Shown here: one piece after another, positions 29,612 through 39,463 of the stretch
Position numbering within the stretch: the stretch's first letter is position 1
Layout: the number at the start of each line of letters is the position of its first letter
Assembly (NCBI GenBank): GCA_001312325.1
Contig: BBDJ01000009.1
Span: 62,001 to 126,000, forward strand
Direction: 5' to 3'
Origin: Lysinibacillus pakistanensis
Lineage (GTDB): Bacteria > Bacillota > Bacilli > Bacillales_A > Planococcaceae
Length of the DNA: 64,000 nt
Made by a program: the position numbers and the translations under genes
Notes under the pieces: generated by a model
What the model was told of the DNA's origin: nothing
Seen by the model: only the letters and a program-made list of their open reading frames with translations
The model's database searches: none

Positions 29612-30723
29612 CTATACTGACTTCGTAGCCCTTTTCTTAATTGCGTTACGTTGATCATAAATATTGGATACAATAACCTTTAATACGGCATAAAATGGCA
29701 CAGCAATAATAATTCCGATAAAGCCCGCAATATTACCTGCTGCTAAAATTATCGTAATAACTGTAAGTGGGTGTATATCGAGTGATTTTCCCATAACATT
29801 TGGAGTAATAAAATTACTATCAATTTGCTGCGCAACTAATGTGACAATCGATACCCATATTACAAGCACAGGATCCTGAATTACTGCTACAATTAATGCA
29901 GGAGTAAAGGCAATCCAAGGTCCAATAAACGGAATCATATTCATAAAGAAAGCGAATATGACAAGGAGCAATGAATACTCTAAACCAATAAGTAAATACC
30001 CAACGTACATAATTAGCGCTAATAAAAAAACTAATTTGTAGTTGCCCTTGAATATAGCTGCGTAGAACATCATCAATTTCACTTAATGTTTTTTTAATCC
30101 ATTCACGACGTTCTCCACTGAAATATTTATAAATCGAAGGCGCAAATTTCTCGTGATCCTTCAACATAAAAATAAAGAAGAACGGAATTAAAATAGCTAA
30201 TAAAGAGACAGATACTATAGATTGTAAAAAGGAGACAAGCCCTTTACTTGCCACTACCGCAATATCCTGTACGGAATTTGCCATTTTATCAATAATATCT
30301 TTCAACTGTGTTGGGAAGTTATCCTTATTTTGCAACAAATAGTCTGTTGCATCTTGAATACTTGTACTAATACTTGCACTTATACTCGCACTAATCATTG
30401 GTGCATTTTTTACTAATTTATTGACCTGCTCTGCAATCGGATTTCCTACAATCCATCCAAAAGCACTTGCAATAGCAATCAACCCTATAATAATTGTTAA
30501 TATACTTGCCCACCGCGGGAATTTACGTTTTTCCAAAAATCGCTGAATTGGCTCTGTCACGTAGTATAAAACACCACCAAGTAAAAGAGGCACAAAAATA
30601 GCTTTTAAAAGAATGACTAGCGGTGAAAAAAATCCAATGAATCTCCACAAAATATTTAATGATTAGTAGTGTTAGTAATATCCCTACACCTACTTGAAAC
30701 CAAACTTTTCTTGTCACTCTCAT
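29612..30723 (-). CDS. AI-2E/PerM family membrane protein
   Basis: This UPF0118 family protein of about 370 residues has seven to eight helices. Visible family motifs are GGVLYYVTEPIQRFLEKRKFP near the N-terminus, a central soluble segment with repeated ASIS units, and PFIGPWIAFTPALIVA, DSNFITPNVMGKSLDIHPL and GIIIAVPFYAVLK near the C-terminus. Breaks in T/A runs near 30628-30633 and 30021-30027 are repairable by one base each. Members have been linked to signal or ion export, but true substrates vary. A second member (YtvI) is at 52107-53167. Confidence 0.83.
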
Positions 30724-30832
30724 TCACTTCCTTTTTTCACAGTTACTGAAAATACTACTGATATATTAACCATTTCGCAAGTATCCTAGTATTGATTGTT
30801 AAAATAAAATTTGCTTTTCATTCACAACTGAA

Positions 30833-30886
30833 AAAAATTCGCACACTTTCACAAGTATTTACACAGTGAAAGTGTCACGAATTTAA
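30833..30886 (-). terminator. Long hairpin terminator after the oligopeptidase
   Basis: A stem of nearly 20 bp pairs AAATTCG..ACACTTTCAC with GTGAAAGTGT..CGAATTT, followed by T residues on the minus strand, about 22 bases after the stop of the M3 peptidase. Confidence 0.8.
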
Positions 30887-30907
30887 ATAATCAAGTGTGT
30901 ATAAGAT

Positions 30908-32607
30908 TTATAGTGCCGTGTCGTCTACTGAATTTAGGTACGCCTTGATTTCACCAATAACTGATTCGACACAGCCATCCTCAAATGGTGATATTAAGCC
31001 AGCCTCTTTTACAAGCTTTGTGAAGGACATAGAACCACCTAAGCCGCATAAATGTAAATAGTCCTTCCATGCCTCCTCAAACTCTTCTCTTGAGCGTTTC
31101 CAGAACTGGAAGGCACAAATTTGTGCTAGCGTGTAATCAATATAGTAGAACGGGCTTGCATAAATATGACCCTGACGCTGCCAAATTCCTCCTGCTTCAA
31201 GGTAGTCATTATGATCATAGTCCCGATGTGGTAAATACGTTTCCTCAATTTTCTTCCATGCTAACTTGCGTTCAGCAGGTGTCATTGTTGGATTTTCGTA
31301 TATAACATGTTGGAACTCGTCTACTGCAACACCATATGGTAAGAATAATAGGCCACTACTTAAATGTGTAAATTTATATTTCTCTGTATCCTCTTTAAAG
31401 AACAGCTCCATCCAAGGCCATGTGAAGAATTCCATACTCATTGAGTGAATTTCACAAGATTCAAATGTTGGCCATAAGTATTCTGGAATACCGATGTCAC
31501 GACTTGAATACACTTGGAAGGCATGTCCAGCTTCATGTGTTAATACATCTATATCACCTGAAGTACCATTAAAGTTTGAAAAGATAAATGGTGAATGGTA
31601 GTTTTCGATAAATGTGCAATACCCACCGCTTTCTTTCCCTTTCTTCGCGACTAGGTCCATTAATTCATGATCAATCATGAAATTGAAGAATTCACCTGTT
31701 TCTTGTGATAACTCCTCATACATTTTTTTTACCGTTCTCTACAATCCAAGCTGGATCACCCTTTGGAGTCGCATTTCCTGATAAGAAATTTAATGCTTCA
31801 TCATAGAATTTAAAATCAGAAATACCAATTCGTTTTGCCTGACGCTCATACAGCTCAGAAGCAACTGGTACGATTAAATCGCGAACCTGATCGCGGAATT
31901 TCTTCACCATATCTGCATTATAATCAATGCGGTTCATGCGAACATAGCCTAGCTCCACATAATTTTTATAGCCTAGTTTTACGGCAATTTCATGACGTAC
32001 CTTTACAAGCTCATCATAGAGTCGATCAAATTCTTCTTCATGCTCAGCAAAAAAAGCCAAAGCGTGCTTCTGTTGCTGATTTACGTATTTCACGATCAGT
32101 GGACTCTGCAAATGGTCCAAGCTGAGCAAGTGTTAATGTTTCCCCATTAAAATCAATTTGTGCAGAGGCTACTAGTTTATTATATTCTGATACAAGCTTG
32201 TTCTCCTTTTGCATTAAATCAATGACTATTGGTGAAAAGCCTTTAATTTGATAAGTTGCTAAATCGAATAGCTGCTGACCCCATTTATTCTCTAATTGTT
32301 CACGAAATGGAGAAGCTATCAATGCTTTATAATATTCAGTGGTTACCTCTTCTAGCTCGGGACCTACCTCATCGAAATAATCACGCTCTGCTTGATAAAA
32401 TTCATCATTTGTATCAATTGATGCACGTATATACACTAAATTCGCCATTGTAGCATAATCATTACTTAAAGCGTTGAGTTGCTGAATGATGCTACTTTGC
32501 TCGTCCATCGTCTGCGCACGTTTAAATTGCTCAATTAAAGATAATTGCTGCTCTTTCATTTCTTCAATATTTGGTCGACGGTATTCATAGTCTTTAAACG
32601 TTTTCAT
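30908..32607 (-). CDS. M3-family oligoendopeptidase F-like metallopeptidase
   Basis: This is a cytoplasmic zinc oligopeptidase of about 565 residues. The zinc motif HEAGH (in VLTHEAGHAFQVY) and downstream glutamate (ESCEIHSMSME) are present. The N-terminus reads MKTFKDYEYRRPNIEEM, and the ATG at 32607 follows AGAGGGG. Two frameshifts occur in A/T runs (about 32050-32056 and 31725-31732), both repairable by one base. The family trims oligopeptides of roughly 7-17 residues, in peptide recycling and in some Bacilli peptide-signal degradation. No operon partner is evident. Confidence 0.88.
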
Positions 32608-32675
32608 AGAAGTCCCCTCTTTCATACACCGTTATATTTCTATTATATGCCAAATATCTAGTATTAAGAAACAAT

Positions 32676-33250
32676 TTAATAGCCAATTATATATGTTTTT
32701 AATAATGCTGCTCTTTCACGTAGCTTTAACTTTGCTTCTACTGATTTTGGTGTTTTGGCCGCCACCACATCTACCTCTAGATCCAATGTTTCAGCTAGAT
32801 ATTTTGCTCGCTTTAAATGAAAATCATTGGAGACAATCGTAATATGCTTCGTTTCCTTTGGTAGTAGTTCTTTTGAAAATAGTAAATTTTCATAGGTTGA
32901 TGTAGATCGATCTTCTGCTATTATCCTGCTAGCTTCGATGCCATTGTTTAGTAAATATTCAAGCATAACTGAAGCCTCAGTCTGATCTTCATCCGGCCCT
33001 TGTCCGCCAGAAACAATTACTTGGACATGAGGGTATTTTTTTAGATAGCTCACAGCCTCTTCCAATCTATTTTTCAAGGAAAGCGATGGAATGCCCCCTG
33101 GTTTTACCTTTGCACCTAGCACAATCATATACGCGGCTTTTCCGTTTGCAGCTGCTGAACGCCTTCCTTCATCTCTTCACCTAGCCAAATATACATGCCA
33201 ATACATATGACAATGCTTAATAAGCCTAGTCTCATCACCCATTTTTTCAT
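32676..33250 (-). CDS. YdcF/SanA-like DUF218 protein
   Basis: This membrane-anchored DUF218 protein of about 190 residues has an N-terminal helix (LLSIVICIGMYIWL) followed by the conserved MIVLGAKV, IVSGGQGPDEDQTEASVM, DRSTSTYENLLFSKE and TIVSNDFHLKRAKY motifs. The ATG at 33250 has GGGGAGG upstream. A lost A near 33137 probably explains the single break (TEKAAYMIVLG). The family is linked to cell-envelope functions (ElyC/SanA), but the biochemical role is uncertain. Confidence 0.8.
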
Positions 33251-33294
33251 GATATTTTCCTCCCCTACCTTTTATTAACGTTTAGGAAAGAAAA

Positions 33295-33332
33295 AAAGGA
33301 TGCTTGTACGGTGCTACGGTACAAACATCCTG
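33295..33332 (-). terminator. Terminator of the chemoreceptor gene
   Basis: GGATGTTTGTACCGTA and the inverted arm ACGGTACAAGCATCC form a long stem with a short GCACC-type loop, followed by TTTTTTTC on the minus strand. Confidence 0.85.
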
Positions 33333-33338
33333 TTTCAA

Positions 33339-35080
33339 TTATCTTAATATAAAGCGTCTAATCGATTCCTGTAATGCTGTTATTTCGTCTGTTAAATCAT
33401 TAGAAGATTCACTAACCAATTGAATCGCACGCTGTTGCTCATCAACGGATGCAGTTACCTCCTCTGATGTAGCGGCATTTTTCTCACTTATCAAGGCAAT
33501 ACTTTCAATAGAGTGCATAATGTGATTCTTTGAGCTATTCAAATACGCTACGCCCTCAGTCATATCTCCAATGACTGCAATTATTTTCTCTACCGCTAAT
33601 TCAATTTCCTTGAAGGAGGACTCAGTAATAGCTACAGAGTCATTTTGCTGATGAACGATGACATTTGTTTTCTTCATCTCGTCGTTTACTAAATTGGTTT
33701 CGCTTTCAATTCCCTTTAAAGTTGTTCGAACTAGTTCAGTTGCAACAGATGTTTGGTCCGCAAGCTTTCTTACCTCCTCAGCCACAACTGCAAATCCCTT
33801 ACCATGTTCACCAGCTCTAGCTGCCTCAATGGATGCATTTAATGCAAGAAGATTTGTTTGATCCGAAATCTCCGTAATCGTACCGACAATTCCTTCAATT
33901 TCTCTTACCTTTTCAATTAAACTACTGAATACTGATTGTACAGTGTAAATTAATGCGGAAGATTCTTGTGATTTCTCTTTTAACCTATTTAAGTTGACAA
34001 GCCCTTCCTGATTGGATTGTTTCATATGTTGGGAGGCGTCAAATATTAATTCATTCTTATCATGCAATACTTCAATCTGCTGTGCAAAATTAATAGCCGT
34101 TCGATTTGTATCCTCAGAATCCGAAGCTTGCTTTACAGCCCCTTTTGAAACCTCATTAATTGCTTTTACTATTTCATCCCCATAAGCATTTGTCTCCTCA
34201 GCGACAGATGTTAAATTTGATGATGTTGATTGTATCTCTACAATGGCTTCCTCTACATCCGTAATTAACGTTTTTAATTGATCAACCATTTCATTGAAGC
34301 CTTCATTTAACTGCCCAATTTCATCTGAGCGTTGTAAATCTTCAATTTCTACAGTTAGATTCCCTTTAGCTACTTCACGCACACGCTAGATAGCTTTTGA
34401 ACAGGTACGGCTAAATGTCTAGAAATCATTATAACAACTGCAGTTCCAATAATGACGGCCCCTAATAATGTAATGCCAATAACAAATAATAATGAATGAG
34501 CTTCCTTATTAAAGTCTTGCATATATGTACCTGATGCTATGATCCATCCCCAATTAGAATCCTTAGCAGAATAAATAATTTTATCGGCTAATACATCTTG
34601 TCCAGGTAGCTCGAATTCATACTCCGTAAAACCTCCTCCAGCAAGTGCTTTTTCTGTTACTTCACGAATAAAATAATTACCGCTGCTATCCTGATCCTCC
34701 CATAGATTATCCCCTTCTCTAGTTGGATGAGTTGTTAATGTCCCCTTATCATCTAAGACATAAATATAGCCGTACTCTCCTAAATCTCCAGGATAATTAA
34801 TTGGCCGCTTTCCCTCACTATCCTTTGGCCCAAGAAATGCCTCACGCACTCGCTCCTGAGCCACCTCCAAAGGAATGTCCCCTTTTTCTACACTTTCATT
34901 TGCGAGCTCAATTAATTGCAAAGCAGATTCAACACTATTTTTAATAACTTGTTCCCCTATATCCTCCATACCATTTTTCGCTTTACCATAGCTAACTAAA
35001 CCTATAATTAAACTAGGTATTATTAATAATGCTAGTGAAATGATAATCAGTTTCCCCTGTATCGAACGTAAAAACTTCAT
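33339..35080 (-). CDS. Methyl-accepting chemotaxis protein with Cache sensor
   Basis: This transmembrane chemoreceptor is about 580 residues. Helix 1 ([16 protein letters not shown]), an extracellular Cache-type domain ([19 protein letters not shown], then [11 protein letters not shown]), helix 2, a HAMP domain, and the signalling hairpin with the conserved tip [21 protein letters not shown], then [21 protein letters not shown] precedes the ATG at 35080. One break at the HAMP entry (near 34385) is best explained by a lost base (SSVMREVAKGN). The ligand is unknown. A decayed second receptor gene lies directly upstream at 35325-35727. Confidence 0.87.
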
Positions 35081-35231
35081 GCTTTGACCCCCTTTTTTTT
35101 CTCGCTCATCAGATGTATTATTATATATTATGTTATGGTTTGAAAATTTTCACAATGGGTAAAACGCATTTATGCACGAATTATTTGATTATTTACACAA
35201 ATATGCTTATATACATACTTTTATGCTAATA

Positions 35232-35284
35232 AAGAAACTATCTTTCCACAGGGGAAGCCCCCATTGAAAGATAGTTTTTTTTGA
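35232..35284. terminator. Hairpin with eight-base T tail
   Basis: AAACTATCTTTC and GAAAGATAGTTT form a perfect 12-bp stem around GGGG/CCCC-rich sequence, with a long T run on the plus-strand side. The T run points away from the decayed receptor gene, so which transcript it serves is uncertain. The rest of 35081-35231 is AT-rich upstream DNA of the chemoreceptor. Confidence 0.6.
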
Positions 35285-35324
35285 CTTTTATGCTAATTTA
35301 TATGTATTGATGGCTTCTCTATTA

Positions 35325-35727
35325 CTTCCTTCGTTCCGTGTACATTTGCTCCGTTGCTGCTAATTTTTTTTCAGAGCCAGCGGACACTTCCTCGATGACA
35401 GCTGAATCATCTTGAATTTTATTATTCACCTGCTACGGATTCTAAAATTTCCGTTAAGCTATTTGTTGAACTACGTTATTACCAGTCTGTACATCCAACG
35501 TGCTATTAGACATTTCCTATAGAGCCCACTCTGTTACCAGCTTAAAACTAACGAAGTGATTGTTTATACCGTCGGCAGATACTTTAGACATGTCCGCCAA
35601 TTTACGAAGCTCATCGGCCACTACAGCAAATTATTTACCAGTCTCTCAGCTCTTGCTAATGCTAGTAAATTCGTTTGATCGGCATTAATTACCCATCGTG
35701 CTATCCTTTTAACTATTTCGACTTGAT
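35325..35727 (-). pseudogene. Remnant of a methyl-accepting chemotaxis signalling domain
   Basis: Minus-strand translation in shifting frames gives pieces of a chemoreceptor tip: [14 protein letters not shown], then FAVVADELRKLAD, and further on DDSAVIEEVSAGSEKKLAATEQM. These match the neighbouring gene's signalling domain ([18 protein letters not shown] and [13 protein letters not shown]) but with internal deletions, stops (for example in-frame TAG and TAA codons) and several substitutions. Unlike other breaks in this window, one-base homopolymer repair cannot restore it, so it is a true decayed copy. It has no start region. Confidence 0.8.
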
Positions 35728-35729
35728 TA

Positions 35730-37029
35730 CTATGATATTAGGGTTATCCACGCAACTAAAGCTAGTAAGGTAGCGAAAAGAGTCGGGATTGTTAGAATTA
35801 TCCCTATTTTCATATATTGTACCCAGCTTATTTGAATATCCCGCTGCGCCAATATATGAAGCCATAACAATGTTGCAAGTGAGCCAATCGGTGTCATTTT
35901 TGGACCTAAATTGGAGCCAATGACATTTGCATAAATTAGCCCTTCTTTTATAATCCCTGTAGCATTTGTATCTGCAATAGCTAACGCATCAATCATGACG
36001 GTAGGTAAGTTATTCATGATAGCTGACAATACCGCTGCAACAAGACCCATCGTAATTGTCGAGACAACTAATCCCTGCTGAATAGCATGCTCTAATAAAT
36101 CTGCAAGCAACCCCGTCATCCCTACATTTTTCAAGCCGTAAACCACCACATACATCCCAATAGAAAAGAACACGATATTCCATGGTGCTCCTTTTACAAC
36201 CCGCTTTGTATCGACCGTATCACTTTTGCGCGCAAGCCAGAAAAAGATAGCCGCTACACCACATAGAATAAAGGATACTGGAATTGTTAAAAGCTCACTC
36301 GTAAAGAAACCAATTAATAGAATAGCTATTACATACCACGAAAGTGAAAATAATTTTCGATCACGAATTGCCAGTTTCGGGTTTTCAACTGCCTCTAGAG
36401 AATAGGTTTTAGGAATTGAACGATGAAAAACAATATAAAGTACAACAATGCTTATCAGTAAAGAAATGATATTGGGCAGAAACATATGTAAGGCATACTC
36501 CATAAAACCTATATCAAAATAATCTGCTGACACAATGTTTGTTAAATTACTAATGACTAAGGGTAATGAAGTCGTGTCTGCTATAAAGCCACTCGCAATA
36601 ATGAATGGGAAAATCATTTTTTTCAGTTAAATGTAGCTTACGAACCATAGCTAAAACAATCGGGGTTAGTATCAAAGCTGCTCCATCGTTTGCAAATAAA
36701 GCTGCAACAATAGCTCCAAGACAGGCAATATAAATAAATAACCGAATACCACTGCCCTTAGCAAGTCGTGCCATATGTAGAGCTGCCCACTCGAAAAAAA
36801 ACCGATTTCATCTAAAATAAGAGAAATTAAAATAATGCCGATAAATGATAAAGTGGCATTCCAAACTATCCCTGTAACCTCTAAAACATCATGCCAAGTA
36901 ACAATCTTTAGTGCCAATGCTAACAGAGCCCCTATACAGGCAGACCAACCTATAGATAATTGGCGTGGCTGCACTATAACAAAAAAATAACGTTATTAAA
37001 AATAAAACAATTGCTAAAATCGTTTGCAC
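35730..37029 (-). CDS. ArsB/NhaD-family membrane transporter, arsenite-efflux-like
   Basis: This ion-transporter-superfamily protein of about 432 residues has 11-12 helices. ArsB features include [48 protein letters not shown] and [22 protein letters not shown], the last a strong ArsB signature. The GTG at 37029 follows GGGGGAG. Breaks occur in A runs near 36984-36990, 36795-36801 and 36617-36623. No arsR or arsC is adjacent, so an arsenite role is inferred from family only. Confidence 0.84.
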
Positions 37030-37042
37030 AAGTCTCCCCCTA

Positions 37043-37078
37043 ATTAAAAACCAGTAGCGTTTATGCTACTGGCTTTCT
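37043..37078 (-). terminator. Terminator of the YebC-family gene
   Basis: A perfect 13-bp stem pairs AGCCAGTAGCATA-type and inverted arms around AA, followed by TTTTTAATT on the minus strand. Confidence 0.85.
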
Positions 37079-37081
37079 TAA

Positions 37082-37801
37082 TTATTCACCTAAATCTGCA
37101 TTATGGAAAACATTTTGTACGTCTTCTAAATCTTCTAATGCATCAATTAACTTTTCAAATTTCGCTATATCGTCACCCGTTAATGCTACTTCTGTTTGTG
37201 GAAGCATGGACAGCTCTGCCACAGTGAATTCCTGAACACCAGCAGCTTTTAAAGCTTCTTGTGTAGCAAAGAATTGATCTGGCTCTGCATAAATAATAAC
37301 TGTATCCTCTTCTTCTAGAATATCACGTGCATCAAGATCCGCTTCCATTAAAATTTCAAGAACTTCATCTGCTGACTTGCCCTCTAAACCGATTACTGCC
37401 GTAGAATCAAACATGTAAGCAACTGACCCACTTACACCCATATTCCCATTATTTTTACCAAATGCTGCACGTACATCAGAAGCAGTACGATTAACATTAT
37501 TAGTTAAAGCATCAACGATAATCATTGTACCTGCTGGTCCAAATCCTTCATAACGTAATTCATCATAGCTTTCATCGCCAGCACCTTTTGCTTTTTCAAT
37601 TGCTTTTTCAATAATATGCTTAGGAACACTATATGTTTTTGCTCGTTCAAGAACAACTTTAAGCGCACGGTTTGATTCAGGATCTGGTTCGCCCGATTTA
37701 GCTGCCACATAAATTTCACGTCCAAATTTTGCATAAATGCGACTTGTACTTTGGTCTTTAGACGCTTTCTTTTCTTTAATATTGTTCCATTTACGACCCA
37801 T
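37082..37801 (-). CDS. YebC/PmpR-family protein, YeeI-like
   Basis: This intact 239-residue protein begins [20 protein letters not shown], the form typical of Bacillus YeeI. It continues with the family segments [26 protein letters not shown] and [18 protein letters not shown]. YebC proteins were long annotated as transcription regulators, and members have recently been linked to relieving ribosome stalling on proline-rich sequences; which applies here is not visible. Transcribed alone with its own terminator. Confidence 0.88.
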   Translation of the reverse strand: MGRKWNNIKEKKASKDQSTSRIYAKFGREIYVAAKSGEPDPESNRALKVVLERAKTYSVPKHIIEKAIEKAKGAGDESYDELRYEGFGPAGTMIIVDALTNNVNRTASDVRAAFGKNNGNMGVSGSVAYMFDSTAVIGLEGKSADEVLEILMEADLDARDILEEEDTVIIYAEPDQFFATQEALKAAGVQEFTVAELSMLPQTEVALTGDDIAKFEKLIDALEDLEDVQNVFHNADLGE

Positions 37802-37876
37802 TGTTTCCACTCTCTTTCAACATGTAAGTTTATCAAAATCATAGATGCGAAATTACACATCTGTATATGGTAAATC

Positions 37877-38068
37877 AATTATGCCTAGGCATAATTGCGT
37901 CTGGAATCGGCTTTGTGCTACACAAAGAATTCCTTTTCGATTCCGTGACATCCGCCGGAGGCTTTAACTTCTTTCAGCGGGTGTTTGGACACCCTCTAAA
38001 AAGTAAATAAAATTTGTATTCATCTCACCACCTATAGAGGTGGGAAACTTGTGCTGAAAGAAGTTAAA
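37877..38068. repeat. Structured intergenic repeat, copy 1
   Basis: This copy starts with a perfect 20-bp palindrome (AATTATGCCTAGGCATAATT). It continues with a hairpin CTTTGTG-CTA-CACAAAG inside GGAATCG/CGATTCC, a GACATCCGCCGGAGGC segment, a GGTGTTTGGACACC hairpin and a CCACCTATAGAGGTGG hairpin. An outer pair TTTAACTTCTTTCAGC / GCTGAAAGAAGTTAAA encloses the last two hairpins. It matches 48499-48692 along its whole length. The remaining intergenic DNA to 38198 is AT-rich with no gene. Confidence 0.85.
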
Positions 38069-38198
38069 TACTTATCGTATCTTTACTCTGCAAATAATAA
38101 CACAAAATACGCTTGCAAAGCTAGGTGTACCAATGTTTAACACAAAAAAATAAATTATGAAATTTTGCGTTATTAAGGCGCCTGACCATCAATTTCCT

Positions 38199-38664
38199 TC
38201 AGTTTTTGTTCTCCTTTGATTTTTTTTCTAGTAAAGCATAGCAGCCCTCTAAAACTAAATCATAGGTTTCTTGAAAATCCCCTGTATAGTATGGATCAGG
38301 TACATCTTTTCGATGGATAGTTAAATCTAAAAAAACGAAAAATCTTGGGCGAATCCGGACTGCCTAGCATTGCTCGAATATTACGTATATTACTTTCATC
38401 CATACCAATAATGTAATCAAATTTTTCAAAGTCTGTCTTGTGCAATTGGCGTCCTTGCATTCCTTTTATGGCGATGCCGTATTCTTTAAGCTTCTCTTGA
38501 GTTCCTTTGTGAGGAGGTTCACCAATATGCCATGAGCTTGTAGCGGCTGAATCCACTGCAATTTTATGAGCCAAGCTCTGCTTCTCAACCAAATCACGCA
38601 TAACTGCTTCTGCCATTGGAGAGCGACAAATATTCCCCAAACATACAAAAAGTACATGAATCAT
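38199..38664 (-). CDS. Low-molecular-weight protein tyrosine phosphatase
   Basis: This LMW-PTP is about 154 residues. The catalytic P-loop CLGNICRS (C-x5-R-S) lies at residues 8-15 and the general-acid region DPYYTGDFQETYD is recovered after repair. The ATG at 38664 is preceded by AGGAGG. One break lies in the A run at about 38330-38336. It resembles Bacillus YfkJ/YwlE-type phosphatases; the arginine- or tyrosine-phosphate preference cannot be decided here. Confidence 0.86.
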
Positions 38665-38689
38665 TTTCCATATCCTCCTACAACAAAGC

Positions 38690-38730
38690 ACCCAAAATCA
38701 AATGTGATTCTGAGTGCCCTTTTAGTTATC
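38690..38730 (-). terminator. Terminator of plsC
   Basis: GGCACTCAGAATCA pairs imperfectly with TGATTTTGGGTGC around a short loop, between plsC and the phosphatase gene. Confidence 0.65.
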
Positions 38731-38769
38731 TACTAACGTTCAATGAATCTTCTCAAAATAACAGTGACT

Positions 38770-39378
38770 TTATTTTTTCCCTGCGGCAATGCGCTGTTCT
38801 AATTCCTCTGTTAAAGACGCTAGTTCATGCTCTAAACGATGTGTAAATTCATCGCGTCCTTCTTTGCCTTTCCCCGTAACATAAAAGGGTTCACCATAAA
38901 TTAGATAACCTTTTCCACGTTTAAAAACATCACCAACATTACGTGCACCCACGTATGCGGCAGGTACAATTTGTGCTTTGGACAGTTGTGCTATCGTAAT
39001 AGCGCCCTGCTTTAAATCTGTACCTTCTGCACTTCTAGTACCTGAAGGAAATATACCAACAATTTTCCCCTCCTTCAATAATTGTGAGGGAATTTTAATA
39101 ACACTAGGACCAGGATTATCGCGGTCAACTGGGAAGGCATTTAAACGTTTAATAAGCCAGCCAAGTCCCTTCATTTCAAATAATTGCTTTTTAGCCATAA
39201 AATGAATTTCTTTAGGATACATCGCAACCCCTAAATTTAAAATATCAACATAGCCTGTATGGGTACATGCAATAATATACCCACCTTCTTCTGGTAAGTT
39301 TTCCTCTCCATATACCCGAGCCTTCGAGCCCATTAATTTTAAAAATACTTTGACAACATTTGCTGCTAATTTATACAC
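38770..39378 (-). CDS. plsC: 1-acyl-sn-glycerol-3-phosphate acyltransferase PlsC
   Basis: This intact 202-residue acyltransferase of membrane phospholipid synthesis makes phosphatidic acid from lysophosphatidic acid. The catalytic motif HTGYVD (H-x4-D) is at about residue 39, and the FPSGTRS block at about residue 110 binds glycerol phosphate. GTG start at 39378 with AAGGTAGG upstream. It has a short hydrophobic N-terminus and a basic-acidic C-terminal tail. Transcribed alone. Confidence 0.88.
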   Translation of the reverse strand: MYKLAANVVKVFLKLMGSKARVYGEENLPEEGGYIIACTHTGYVDILNLGVAMYPKEIHFMAKKQLFEMKGLGWLIKRLNAFPVDRDNPGPSVIKIPSQLLKEGKIVGIFPSGTRSAEGTDLKQGAITIAQLSKAQIVPAAYVGARNVGDVFKRGKGYLIYGEPFYVTGKGKEGRDEFTHRLEHELASLTEELEQRIAAGKK

Positions 39379-39463
39379 TGTTTTATTCCTACCTTATTTC
39401 AATAGTTACCCCCATTGTAATCGAAAAGACCAGTATACTGCAATTGCATAAGTCCATTCAACG

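Noticed and set aside
35232..35284. Considered the hairpin as an attachment site or small RNA
   Set aside because: A simple 12-bp stem with a T tail is adequately explained as an intrinsic terminator.
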